From CAVTWD01 sp963738325 (GTDB lineage Bacteria > Actinomycetota > Acidimicrobiia > Acidimicrobiales > Ilumatobacteraceae), in assembly GCA_963738325.1 (NCBI GenBank), contig CAVTWD010000025.1, forward strand, positions 100,016-164,015: a DNA stretch of 64,000 nucleotides, given 5' to 3'. The notes below the pieces were generated by a model. That model saw only the letters and a list, made by a program, of their open reading frames with translations. It had not been told where the DNA came from and made no database searches. A program made the position numbers and the translations under genes. Below, in pieces: positions 26,811 through 36,212 of the stretch (position 1 is the stretch's first letter; every line of letters starts with the position of its first letter).

Positions 26811-27026
26811 ACGCCAGCGCTACCGACTGACGCCGCTCGACAGTCAGCCCACCCCGTGCTTCCATAAGCACAGCCCAGGCCGAAAGATCACCCGTCAAGC
26901 AGGCACATCGGCGACGAGCGCGTCGGAACACCGCCTGCTGAGTACCGCGGAACCAGCCGCCGTTCCACCGTTGATGCTCAAGAACGCGACTTCCGGCTGG
27001 TCGCTGCCGACTGCGAGGCTGCAGGT

Positions 27027-28281
27027 GTGAGGGTGCTGTTGACCGATGGCTCGGGTCTCACATCGCGGCAGGTGGCGACGCAGCTCGACCTGGGCGGCCA
27101 CACGGTCGAAGTGCTTTCTGCGGATCCGCTGGCACTCACCCGGTTCACCCGGCATGTGCGCCGCCTTCACCGTGTGCCCCCGTATGGAAGCGACCCGCTG
27201 TCATGGTTGGACGCTGCACTCGCTGTGTATGAAGCAGGCCAGTTCGATGTGCTGCTCCCGACGCAAGAACAGGTTGCGGTCCTGTCGGCGTGTCTGCCCC
27301 GCGTGGCGGATGCGGGCGTGGCGACGGCGGTGCCGTCCTTCGATGCGTTGCTGGCGGTGCAGGACAAGGTGTCGGCAGACGCCACCCTCGCCGACGTCGG
27401 TCTGGCCCAGCCCGAGACTACGACCGTGGCGTCGGCGTCCGAGTTGGCCGCGTGGAATGGTCTACCCGTGTTCGTGAAGACCCCGATTGGGACCGCGACG
27501 ACGGGGGTGAAGCATGTCGAGAGCTCCGCCGAGCTTGCCAAGGTGGCCTCGCAGTGGGCTGCCGCAGGCGTCTTCGAGGACGGACCCGTCGTGGTACAGG
27601 AGCCCGTGCGAGGCCCACTGATCATGATCCAGACCATCTTCAGCGACGGAGACCTGGTCGCATCGCACGCCAACGTACGTGTCCGCGAGGGCGTGAGCGG
27701 TGGCGCCAGCCACAAGCGCAGCGTTGATCTTCCGGCGGTCCGCGAAGCGATGGCTCGTCTCGGCGCTCACCTGCACTGGCACGGTGCACTCTCTGGCGAC
27801 GCCATCGTCACCGAAGGCGGCCCGGTGTACATCGACATCAACCCGCGGCTGGTGGAGCCGGCCAACGCGTGGCGTTCCGGCGTCGATCTGGTGGGCGCTC
27901 TGCTCGAAGTGACCCGTGACGCGCGGCTATCGAGGCGGGCACCGGGACGGGAGGGGGTGGCGACCCACCAGCTTCTTCTCGCCATCCTGGGCGCGGCCCA
28001 ACACCAACGCACACGTCGTGCGGTGGCACGGGAGCTCTTCCACGCAAGCCGACACCGCAACAGCTACCGCGAGCGTGGAGGAACTCACCCCACTCGGCCA
28101 CGACCTCCGCACGATCTTGCCCGTCGCCGCCGCCACCGTTGCCACGCTGGTGCGACCCAGCACCTGGCAGTGGTTCTCCTCGGGCGCAGTCGCGAACTAC
28201 GCGTTGACATCCGCCGGCTGGAACGCCATCCGCCAACACGCATCGCCAACGGGAACCGGTGGGCATGTTGGTGAAGGTTGA
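27027..28281 (+). CDS. ATP-grasp domain protein, one frame break
   Basis: The start is a GTG at 27027 (VRVLLTDGSGLTSRQVA). The N-terminal domain is Rossmann-like, and the ATP-grasp part contains VFVKTPIGTATTGVKHV, VVVQEPVRGPLI and the metal-binding YIDINPRLVEP near residue 275. The C-terminal ~80 residues (EELTPLGHDLRTILPV onward to the stop at 28281) are in another frame, with the change near 28070. ATP-grasp enzymes ligate a carboxylate to an amine or thiol; the substrate is unknown. No biosynthetic neighbours are present. Confidence 0.65.
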
Positions 28282-28974
28282 GCGGCACTCCCCTGCCAGA
28301 CTCCGCGATGACTTTGCCGACTACCTATCAACGCGGTCGATGGCGGCCGGTTCGTCTCCTCCTGTTGGAGTACATGCGTGGGCTCAAGGAGACCCAGGAC
28401 GGGCGTTCGCAGGCGTGCACTCCGGGCCGAGTGGCCGAGAGCGTGGCGACCACCACGGGCACCCTCGGTCTGGTCGCCGCCGTCCTCGGGTCCCTCTCGG
28501 TCTGGCTGCCAGCTGGGCGCTCATGCGGACGGTGGGGGCCGCCACCGGCGTCGGTCCGGGAACCGGCGCAGCCTGCGGTGTCCTGGCCGTCGTGGTCGTC
28601 GTGCCCGGTGCCGTCGTCCTCACGGCGGGTGTCGGCGCGCTAGCGGTCCGGGGGGAGCGCGAGCCTAGGTCGACGCGAGGTGCTACGCGCCCAGTACTGA
28701 GCCGCCGGAGCCGATTACCGACACGGCCCGGCCCTGGGTGCGAAGTTGGTCGTCGGCGCGTCGCTCTGGCGTCACCAGGCCGGACTTGTCCGCGGCACGC
28801 GTCGAGGTGCTCGCCGGTTCGCCGCCCGCAGGACTGGTGGTCTGCTGACAGACTTCGAAGGTGTCGGCTGATCCATGGGGGTGTCGCCCGCCAGCGACAT
28901 GGGACCATCCGCGCAGGCTGAGCGCCAGCAGCATGGCACCACCCCAGCGCCAATGATGGGACCACCCCAGCGGG
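28282..28974. other. Degraded stretch without a clear gene
   Basis: Short hydrophobic pieces on the plus strand near 28420-28660 (ESVATTTGTLGLVAAVLGSL in one frame, GVLAVVVVVPGAVVLTAG in another) hint at a former small membrane protein broken by indels. Nothing else is recognisable before the amidase remnant. Confidence 0.35.
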
Positions 28975-30104
28975 CGCGGATCGATCGGCGTGACGATTCC
29001 CACTGCTCTTCCAACGTCTCAGCGGCGTCCAGGCACAGGTCCTCGCGGTAGCGAGGGCCAATCACCTGCACTGGCTGCGGAAGCCCGTCGCCGACCCCCA
29101 CGGGCAATGCGACGGCGGGGAGACCGAGGGCGTTGACGGCAACCGTCATGCGGAGGCCGTCGACGATCCCGGCCACCTCGGCTGAGGTGTTGCCCTTGGA
29201 CGCCTCGAACAGAATGCCGGTGAAGATCGGGCCAACGACCAGCGGGTACTCACGCTGGCGCCGGCGACTCCCCCCTACGCCCGGATCGACGACGAGAGCC
29301 ACTCGGATCGGCTTGGGCAACGCGGGCCCCCGTAGGGGCGCCGGCGCGGACCAGGGATCCCGCCAGGTCGGTTTCGCCAACGCCTCACAAGCGATGCGCA
29401 GATAAGCGACACGTCTCGCCATCGGGCCTTCGACTTCGAGCCGCTGCCCGGGGATCGGCTTGTCGACCACGTCGACGGTGGTGGCATGAGGTATGCGCCC
29501 AAGCGACGGCCGGAGCGAGGGACACCGCAGCACTGGGCGGCCAGCGGAGTGATCCGAACCCGTCGTTGCCGAGGCCGAGCGACGTCATGCCGGTGGCGAG
29601 CGAGGCGGCCTCGCCACCGCTGGAGGCACGCGGTGTGCGCGCGCCGTCCTAGTGGGTTGCGGTCGCGCCATAGACCTCACTCTCGCACACCATCCGACCC
29701 CGTAGGTGGGCAGGTTGGTGCGACCGATGGCGATACCACCAGCCGCCTTCAAACGCTCCACGACGGGAGCATCACGCGACGGGTAGGCGTCGGCCGACGC
29801 CCGCGCTCCTTCGGTTTGTCGAGGTGCCCATCAGGTCGATGTTCTCCTCGGCCGTGAAGGGAACACCGTGCATCGGCGGCAGAGCACCGCCTCGTCGGAT
29901 CGCGGCGTCCGCACGCCTGGCGGCTTTCCGCGCCTCCTCGTGGACCACGGTCGTGACGGCGTTGACAGAACCGTTCACAGCGTCGACCCGCTGCAGGTGA
30001 GCGTCGATGACCTCTTCGCTCGACCCCCGCTCCGATCTGATGGCCTCGGCCAACTCCAACGCGCTCATGCTCGTCAGATCACCGGTCCTGACCCCGGCCA
30101 TCAT
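28975..30104 (-). pseudogene. Amidase (GatA-like) remnant
   Basis: Pieces of one amidase are found in three frames. They are an N-terminal segment (MSALELAEAIRSERGSSEEV and MHGVPFTAEENIDLMGT), the signature RASSGGEAASLATGM near 29585-29630 with the catalytic Ser region, and a C-terminal part (LGLPAVALPVGVGDGLP and PQPVQVIGP). The sequence between GPMARRVA and YPLVVGPIF is shorter than in functional amidases (~460-490 residues), so there is deletion as well as several frame breaks. This looks like true decay. Active relatives cleave amide bonds of small molecules. Confidence 0.65.
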
Positions 30105-30347
30105 CGCTCGCGTGGTCCTCGCGTCGTCGAGGCAGCCGTGGGGCCGCGGTCTCCCCCAGCGCTGAGTAGATCCAGGAAAGACTCGAGCCCGTGGATGGCC
30201 GTGCGGATCGCAGCCGATCCGCCGGGCCAGCGGCGGCCGACGATGCGCGGCGGCTCGACGGGAACGGCGCTCATCGAAGACAGCGGTGAGAGCGGGGCCT
30301 TGGATGACGATGACCACGGGTCTCCTTCACCGCGCAGCGGGTTTCGC

Positions 30348-31120
30348 TCAGTCCCAGCGGAAGAGGTACAGCGCAGGGATGCCGGCGGCGAGGGCGTAGG
30401 CAGCGAGGACCGCGAGATCGCTGACGCTCCAGCCGAACCCGAACCAGGGGTCCTGCACCGCGGTGACGAGGTGGGTGAGTGGCAACAAGCCGCCGGCGTC
30501 GCGCAGGCCTGCGGGCAGAACGCGCGGGGCGGGGCGGTGCCCGAGATGAGCCACAGCGCGAAGAACAGCAGAAGGCCGATGCCCTGGGCCGAGCGACTGG
30601 TTCGGATCACGGTCGCGAGCAGCAGCCCGATCGCTCCGAAGGCCGCGGTTCCGACGACGAGCGCGACGGCGACCCCGAGCACGTCCTGGGGCAACATCGC
30701 GCCGTAGGCGAGCCGAGCTATGACGGCCATCACGAGCGTGCCGGCCACGAACGTCACGAGCGCGAGCGTGAGCTCCGCGTTTACGAGGGTCGACGCCGAC
30801 ACCGAGGATGCGTGGAAACGCCGCAGGATCCCGCCCTCGCGGTAGCCGGCCAGGTTGATGGGAAGGGTGATCAGCCCGAGCGCGGCGACGATCCCGGCCA
30901 CCGAGGCGGCCGTGTAGTAGTTCGCGGGGGTCACACCCCGCCAAACAAGCATGCCGTTCTGGACGTCTGCGGCGTCGGCTTGCTTATTCCCGAACACCGC
31001 CGCGAGCAGCACCATCATCATGAGTGGGAAGGCGAGCACGAAGACGACCGAGAAGGGCTCGCGGCGAAAGAGCCGGAACTCCGCGCGTGTCATCGCGCGG
31101 TAGCCGCGCATCGTGCTCAT
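30348..31120 (-). CDS. ABC-2 type transporter permease, one frame break
   Basis: The ATG at 31120 overlaps the ATPase stop (ATGA). The protein has a cytoplasmic start (MTRAEFRLFRREPFSVVF) and six membrane segments, including AAFGAIGLLLATVIRTSRSAQGIGLLLFF-like helices. After about 30525 the frame must change to reach LTHLVTAVQDPWFGFGW and the natural end YLFRWD at 30348. With one correction it is a ~256-residue ABC-2 permease of the drug- or antibiotic-export type. It works with the ATPase encoded upstream. Confidence 0.75.
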
Positions 31121-32025
31121 CCGCGAATGTCCTGTCCGGTCAGGGCCAAGAACGCGTCCTCGAGCGTCGGGCGGTCGACCCGCAAGTCCAGCGGGACGAT
31201 CCCGTGCGCGACGAGTTCGGACGCGACGAGCGCCAGCACCGGGCCGGTGCCACGGATCTCGACTGCCTCCCCGTCTTGAGCCATGGAGTCGACCACGTCG
31301 AGCTTCTCCAACCAACCCACATCGGGATCGGACGTGGTGAACCGCACGACCGACGGCAGCCTCAGCCCGTCGATCAGTCCCTGTGGCGTGTCGCACGCGA
31401 TCACCTTGCCGGAGTCGACGACGGCGACGCGATCGCAAAGGTGTTCCGCCTCGTCCATGAAGTGCGTCACCAGCACGACCGTCGTGCCGCCTTGTCTGAT
31501 CTCCCGGATCAGCTCCCAGGTGGCTCGTCGGGCTTGGGGATCGAGCCCCTGGGTCAGCTCGTCGAGGAAGACCACCTCGGGTGAGTTGACGAACGCGAGG
31601 GCGATGAACAGCCGTTGGCGCTGACCGCCCGAAAGGCTGTCGAACGCCTGAGTGCGCTGGTCGTCCAAGCGCCAGCGGGCCAGGAGCTCGTCGCGGTCAA
31701 CGGGGTTGTCAGCGAAGGCCGCGAACAGCTCGATGGATTCGGCGACCCGAAGTCGACCGGGCAGCGCGGAGTCCTGCAGCTGCGAGCCGATGCGCTGCCG
31801 CAGTTCCCCCGCCTCGGTCATCGGATCGAGTCCGAGCACCCGGATCGTTCCGCCATCCGGGCGACGAAGCCCCTGGACGGACTCGACCGTCGTCGTCTTG
31901 CCGGCACCGTTCGGGCCGAGGATGCCGAAGATCTCCCCCGCTTCGACCTCGAACGACAGGTCGTCGACGGCGACGACACGACCGTAGGACTTGTGCAAGT
32001 GATCCACCGTGATCACGGCGGCCAC
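31117..32025 (-). CDS. ABC transporter ATPase, drug-exporter (DrrA/CcmA) type
   Basis: Motifs are complete: Walker A GPNGAGKTT, Q-loop in GSQLQDSALP, signature LSGGQRQRLF, Walker B VVFLDELTQGLD and H-loop LVTHFMDEAEH. Two features are typical of DrrA-like exporters: Glu-Leu after Walker B and a C-terminal extension ending in LEDAFLALTG. The GTG at 32025 is preferred because a GGAGG site lies 7 bases upstream and the protein then starts AAVITVDHLHKSYG; a GTG at 32076 would add 17 residues. The stop overlaps the permease start. Confidence 0.88.
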   Translation of the reverse strand: MAAVITVDHLHKSYGRVVAVDDLSFEVEAGEIFGILGPNGAGKTTTVESVQGLRRPDGGTIRVLGLDPMTEAGELRQRIGSQLQDSALPGRLRVAESIELFAAFADNPVDRDELLARWRLDDQRTQAFDSLSGGQRQRLFIALAFVNSPEVVFLDELTQGLDPQARRATWELIREIRQGGTTVVLVTHFMDEAEHLCDRVAVVDSGKVIACDTPQGLIDGLRLPSVVRFTTSDPDVGWLEKLDVVDSMAQDGEAVEIRGTGPVLALVASELVAHGIVPLDLRVDRPTLEDAFLALTGQDIRG

Positions 32026-32109
32026 GACAACACCTCCGCCTCCGGTTTGTTCGTGCTGAGATGCTCGCGCCATCACCGAACCGTGGCATAGGTATCGGCG
32101 ATCTCGAAA

Positions 32110-32123
32110 GAGCCGAAGGTCCC
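32110..32123. promoter_or_regulatory. DosR/DevR-like box upstream of ABC exporter
   Basis: The sequence gagccgaaggtccc (reverse complement GGGACCTTCGGCTC) resembles the actinobacterial DosR/DevR box GGGAC-N4-G(T/G)CCC. The same 15-base core gccgaaggtcccggg occurs at 44014. It lies ~85 bases before the ATPase start on the opposite strand. Function is inferred. Confidence 0.35.
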
Positions 32124-32192
32124 GGGCGAAGGCTGGCTGGCAAGCGGGACCAACGGCCCTACAGCCAACCCGTTTTGCCAGGTCATCCTCGC

Positions 32193-32625
32193 ATGGTGCG
32201 ACTGAGGAATGTCATGGTCTTGTTCCTGCTTCGGTCACCGTTCCATCGCCTGCTGTCGGGAACGTCGACATCGTTCGGTACCGCGGTGCGCGGACCGGGC
32301 GAGAGGTCTCGACACCAACGCAGTACGTCCGCCGGGGCGACGACATCGTGATCCTGGTCGGCCGGCCCGCAACGAAAACGTGGTGGCGCAACTTCCGCCA
32401 GGACCACGACATCGACCTGTTGCCACCCGGGCCGGTGGGTCGGTGCGAGCGGTCGGGCGATACTCGGAGCGGAGCAACCCGACACGGCCCGTTCGCTGCT
32501 CGACGTGTACCTGAACCAGTTCCCCAAGGCGATGCGCGACACCAAAGGCGCCTCCGCCGAAGAGCGCGCGGCAGGCCGTGTTCGTCTTGCGCCAGCCCAA
32601 GATGACCGGTAGGCGCGCTGGGTGA
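32193..32625 (+). pseudogene. DUF385/DDN-like deazaflavin-dependent nitroreductase family, frame-broken
   Basis: The start reads MVRLRNVMVLFLLRSPFHRL, and other frames supply VRYRGARTGREVSTP-like, GDDIVILVGRPATKTWWRNF and SLLDVYLNQFPKAM. Together they outline a ~140-residue member of the nitroreductase/deazaflavin-dependent family found in Actinobacteria, which usually binds F420. At least three frame changes occur in 430 bases, so no functional product is expected as read. Confidence 0.55.
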
Positions 32626-32633
32626 GGTCGGCG

Positions 32634-32830
32634 ATGGAAACGATCCTGCCCTTCGCGGGCGGCGTGACCGCCGCCGCGTGGGGGATCGTGCACCTCCTCC
32701 CCACACGGAAGGTCGTCGCGGGGTTGGGCGACACGAGCGAAGACAACCGGAACATCGTCAGGATGGAGTGGATCGCCGAGGGCGCCTTCCTGGGGGCGGG
32801 GACCGGACAGCGCATCAGCGACGGCGACGT
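32634..32830 (+). pseudogene. Fragment of a small membrane protein
   Basis: The frame from ATG 32634 reads METILPFAGGVTAAAWGIVH and then NIVRMEWIAEGAFLGAGTG. This is the start of a small membrane protein of the kind found next to DoxX- or DUF-type genes. The similarity to any family ends after ~60 residues, and the sequence then runs into a DUF3500 fragment. It looks like a 5' piece fused by deletion. Confidence 0.35.
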
Positions 32831-32879
32831 ACCGCCCCCACTGGCCGACACATCAGGCGACGTCGCTTCGACGGCGAGC

Positions 32880-33301
32880 TTGGCGAGCGCGTGGTGCTGA
32901 TCAAGGAACAGGCCGAGCGCCGCGCCGGGCTACGACCCGATCACCTCGACGCGCTCGGCCTCACCTCGACGCTCAAGGGCATTTCCGCATCGACGGTACG
33001 CCCGACGCATCAGGAGCTGCTCCGCCGGGCGCTCGACGTCTACGTGGGCCGGATCCCCGACGAGTTGGCGGAGGCCGAGGCGGCCAAGTACGCCGGCGAA
33101 AGGCTGCACGACTTGTCGTTCGCGTGGGCGGGCGGCATCGCCGCCAGCGAACCGCACTACTACCGGATCCAGAGACCGCGGCTGTTGGCCGAGTACGACA
33201 ACACCCAGCGCGACGCCAACCACGTCCACTCCGTCTGGCGCGATCCGGATGGTGACTTCGGTGCCGACGTGCTCAGCCAGCACTACCGGACGGCACACTG
33301 A
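32880..33301 (+). pseudogene. DUF3500 protein, C-terminal fragment
   Basis: The frame ending at 33301 has the DUF3500 ending: LSFAWAGGIAASEPHYYRIQ, EYDNTQRDANHVHSVW and FGADVLSQHY. Complete family members are ~330 residues; only about the last 135 are present, joined to unrelated sequence near 32880. No start codon or ribosome site fits. It is a truncated remnant that abuts the amidohydrolase stop by 3 bases. Confidence 0.55.
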
Positions 33302-33304
33302 CCC

Positions 33305-34417
33305 TCAGCGATCCAAGGCGGCGAATCGAGCCGGGTTGTCGTGCAGCACCGCCTTCCGGACACGCTGGTCGAGCGACGCCAGCCCTTTGTCGGCCTCTCC
33401 CAGAGCGCCGGGATACACGCAGTCGAAGTGTGGATAGTCGGAGCCCCACAGCACGCAACCCTCGAGACCCATGCGGGTGAGCTGCGCCAGTGCGTCGGTC
33501 TCCTCGGGTTCCCACGTGACGAAGCAGTGCTCGCGGAAGTACTCGGTCGGTGAGCAGGTGAGTGACGATACGAGATGGCGCATCTCGTCGAAGTGCTCGT
33601 CCATGCGCTCGAGCCAGTACGGCAGCCAGCCCAGTCCGGCCTCGAAGAAGCCCACCCGCAGTCGAGGAAACCGCTCCAGCACACCACCGCAGATCGTGTC
33701 GAGCATGGCCGCCATCTGCTCGAACGGATGGCAGACCATATGGGTGAAGAACATGTTCTCGTACCGCGTCGTGGCGAAGCCGGGCATCCGGTTGCCGAAG
33801 CTGCCGTGGAAAACGACCGTGAGGTCGGCGTCTCGAGCGGCGGCCCAGAACGGCTCGCACTCGGGTGCGTAGACGGCCATGCCGTGATAGCGCTCCGGCC
33901 GGATGGTGACGCCCCGGAGACCCGAGGCCGCCACGCGCTCGATCTCGCGGACCGCCAGAGCGACGTCTTGCAGTGGCGCGACGCCGAACGCGAACAGCCG
34001 AGCCGGATCGGCGGAGCAGAAGTCGGCGGCCCATCGGTTGTAGGCGCGAGCGTTGGCGGCGGCGACGGCCGGATCTTCGATGTCGCCCGACAGGAGGTAG
34101 ATCGACGGGAAGAACACCGCCCGATCGAAGCCCTCTTCGTCGAGCACCGCGAGGCGGGCGATCGCGTCGTAGCCGCCTGGGAGCAGGTCGTCCCACGTCA
34201 CGGTGGTGTCCGGATCGCTGAACGCTCCCGGAATGCAGGTTGGCGCCGGACTCAAGCCGTACGAGCGTCCCTCCACCCGCAGCTCCTCGCGCCCGCCGGC
34301 GGTGCGCCGTACTTGGATGACGAGGTCACGGAAGGCGGGGTCGGCGTACTCCTCCCAGACGACGGGCGGCTCGACCAGATGACCGTCGGAGTCGACCACG
34401 GGCATGGCTTCGGGCAT
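33305..34417 (-). CDS. Amidohydrolase family 2 (ACMSD-like) metal hydrolase/decarboxylase
   Basis: The 370-residue protein has the family 2 barrel with an N-terminal VVDSDGHLVEP in place of the usual DxHxH, a central FHGSFG, THMVCHPFEQM and the late metal-binding Asp in LWGSDYPHFD. Relatives include 2-amino-3-carboxymuconate semialdehyde decarboxylase and many actinobacterial aromatic-acid decarboxylases. The ATG at 34417 is chosen because GGGGGAGG lies 5 bases upstream. It starts 34 bases after the LacI-family gene that ends at 34452, so the two are likely co-transcribed. The frame is intact. Confidence 0.85.
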   Translation of the reverse strand: MPEAMPVVDSDGHLVEPPVVWEEYADPAFRDLVIQVRRTAGGREELRVEGRSYGLSPAPTCIPGAFSDPDTTVTWDDLLPGGYDAIARLAVLDEEGFDRAVFFPSIYLLSGDIEDPAVAAANARAYNRWAADFCSADPARLFAFGVAPLQDVALAVREIERVAASGLRGVTIRPERYHGMAVYAPECEPFWAAARDADLTVVFHGSFGNRMPGFATTRYENMFFTHMVCHPFEQMAAMLDTICGGVLERFPRLRVGFFEAGLGWLPYWLERMDEHFDEMRHLVSSLTCSPTEYFREHCFVTWEPEETDALAQLTRMGLEGCVLWGSDYPHFDCVYPGALGEADKGLASLDQRVRKAVLHDNPARFAALDR

Positions 34418-34451
34418 GACCGCCTCCCCCATAGTGCGGTTGGCACCCACG

Positions 34452-35513
34452 CTATCGACTGGCCCGCGGCGGACCGGTCGAGTCTCGTACCACGAGCTCG
34501 TGGTCGAGGTAGACAACTGCCGGCTCGCCGCCGTCGGCCTGGAGCAGCAGCCGGCCCGCCGCTCGTCCTTTGTCGACGCTCGGCTGGCGCACCGTAGTCA
34601 GCCCGTGCGTGGCCGCGGCGGCGACGTCATCAAAGCCGGTGACCGACAGATCGTTGGGCGCCGAGAGTCCTCGTTCGGCCAGCGCATCGAGCACACCGAA
34701 CGCCATCTGATCGGAGAAGCACACGATCCCCGTGGGCGGGTTCTCGCCGTCCAGCAACTTGCCGCCGGCGACGCGTCCGCTGTCGCGGCTGTTCCGGCCG
34801 ACCTGATAGATCGTGACGGCGTCGTCGGCGAGACCGCCGGCACGGGCGGCCTCGAGGACTCCCTCGAGCCGTTCACGGGACACCCGGAAGGTGGCGTTGG
34901 TGGCGGCGTCCGTGCTCGCGGCGCCAGCGCTGCGGTCGTAGTGGAAGCGGCACGACAGCACCGCGATCGAGCGGTGGCCGAGGTCGACGAGGTGCCGGGT
35001 GACCTCGGCCATGGCGGCGCGGTCGTCGATCCCGACGAACGGACGGCCCGGGACCGCCGGCCCGTCGACGAACACGGCCGGCAGATCGCGCGCCACGACC
35101 TCATCGACGATGGGATGGCCGTCGGGAAGCGTGAAGACGCAGAAGGAGTCGACCACGGCGCCTCGTACGCCGGCCGTCTGGTCGCCCCCCGGTTGCCACG
35201 GGATGAGCACGAGCGACTGGGCCGATGCCTCGGCTTCGGCGGCCAGGCCGCTGAGGAATTCGACCGTGCAGGGGTCGGTGAACGCGTAGCTCAGCGACTC
35301 GGTCAGGACCACCCCGAGGGCCCTGGCTCGTCCTGATCGCAGCGTCCGGGCGGCCGGATTGGGGCCGCCGTAACCAAGGCGGGCCGCCGTCTCGAGAATC
35401 CGTCCGCGCAGGTCGTCGGACAGCTGATCGGGCCGGGAGAAGGCGTTCGACACCGTGGTGCGCGACACCCCCAGCACCCGGGCCAGGGTCTGCAGTGTGA
35501 CGGTCGGCTTCAT
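34452..35513 (-). CDS. LacI-family transcriptional regulator
   Basis: The 353-residue protein starts with TLQTLARVLGVSRTTVSNAF, a LacI helix-turn-helix, and has the sensor domain with VGIDDRAAMAEV and LSVTGFDDVAAAA. The ATG at 35513 gives the family N-terminus. Its sensor differs from the sugar-locus LacI at 21890. It probably regulates itself and the downstream amidohydrolase gene; a spaced palindrome lies ~50 bases upstream. Confidence 0.88.
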   Translation of the reverse strand: MKPTVTLQTLARVLGVSRTTVSNAFSRPDQLSDDLRGRILETAARLGYGGPNPAARTLRSGRARALGVVLTESLSYAFTDPCTVEFLSGLAAEAEASAQSLVLIPWQPGGDQTAGVRGAVVDSFCVFTLPDGHPIVDEVVARDLPAVFVDGPAVPGRPFVGIDDRAAMAEVTRHLVDLGHRSIAVLSCRFHYDRSAGAASTDAATNATFRVSRERLEGVLEAARAGGLADDAVTIYQVGRNSRDSGRVAGGKLLDGENPPTGIVCFSDQMAFGVLDALAERGLSAPNDLSVTGFDDVAAAATHGLTTVRQPSVDKGRAAGRLLLQADGGEPAVVYLDHELVVRDSTGPPRASR

Positions 35514-35562
35514 CGTGTGACAGTTGCCCTCCTCCGTTGACGAGCACTGTACGTCCGCTTTA

Positions 35563-35592
35563 CTGTATCGATCAAGAACTGAATCGATGCAG
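35563..35592. promoter_or_regulatory. Spaced palindrome upstream of second lacI
   Basis: CTGTATCGAT at 35563-35572 and ATCGATGCAG at 35583-35592 form 10-base inverted arms with one G-T mismatch and a 10-base spacer. It lies 50-80 bases upstream of the lacI start on the minus strand, so it could be an autoregulatory site. The spacing is unusual for LacI proteins. Confidence 0.35.
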
Positions 35593-35998
35593 AAGCCCAG
35601 GACGAGGGAGAACACCATGGACATCATGCAGAGTGCCCTGCTCGGGCAGCAGCTCCTCGGCGTCGAATCACGCCGGCCCGAGCGCTCGCCTCGGCCACGT
35701 CAGCGCCGCCTGCGCCGGCATGCCGCCACGCTCGTGCGCCACGCCGCGACGCGTCTCGAGACCGGTCGCGCCTCGCCGTGAATCGGCGCCGAGCGCGTCC
35801 TCGGCCCAAGATGTCACGCCTTTCGCGATCCGCTGCACCAGGAATCCGGCCCCCGGGGATCCTGGCAACGGGTGTCGATCGGGCCGGGTCGTTCGTCAGG
35901 TGCGTGACGCCTCCGTGACCCGGCGGCCTCGGAACCAACGGAGGACAACGCCATGCCCAAGTACGTGTCCGCGTAGCGATCTACCAGGGCAAATACGG

Positions 35999-36196
35999 CT
36001 GAGACGATTCGAACCCCGAGCTCCGTAGCAGGGACAACCGTGGCGCTGAGCAGGACATCCGTGCGCGACCGGTCGCTGAGCGGGTGTTGTTCCGAGATGC
36101 GTTGCTGCCGCGGTTGCGGCCATTCGCAGGAGCGGCCTGACGTCTCACCAAGTCCGCCGATCGTGCCGCTCGCACACCGCTGTCGTGCCCAGCCGG
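35999..36196 (+). repeat. Diverged ~200 bp repeat, copy 2
   Basis: This copy corresponds to 26045-26250 in the same orientation and contains GTTGCTGCC/GTTGCGGCC at 36101/36113. Between 35593 and 36212 no gene is recognised. The two copies bracket a 10 kb region rich in broken genes. Confidence 0.55.
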
Positions 36197-36212
36197 CGAC
36201 GAAGATCAACTG

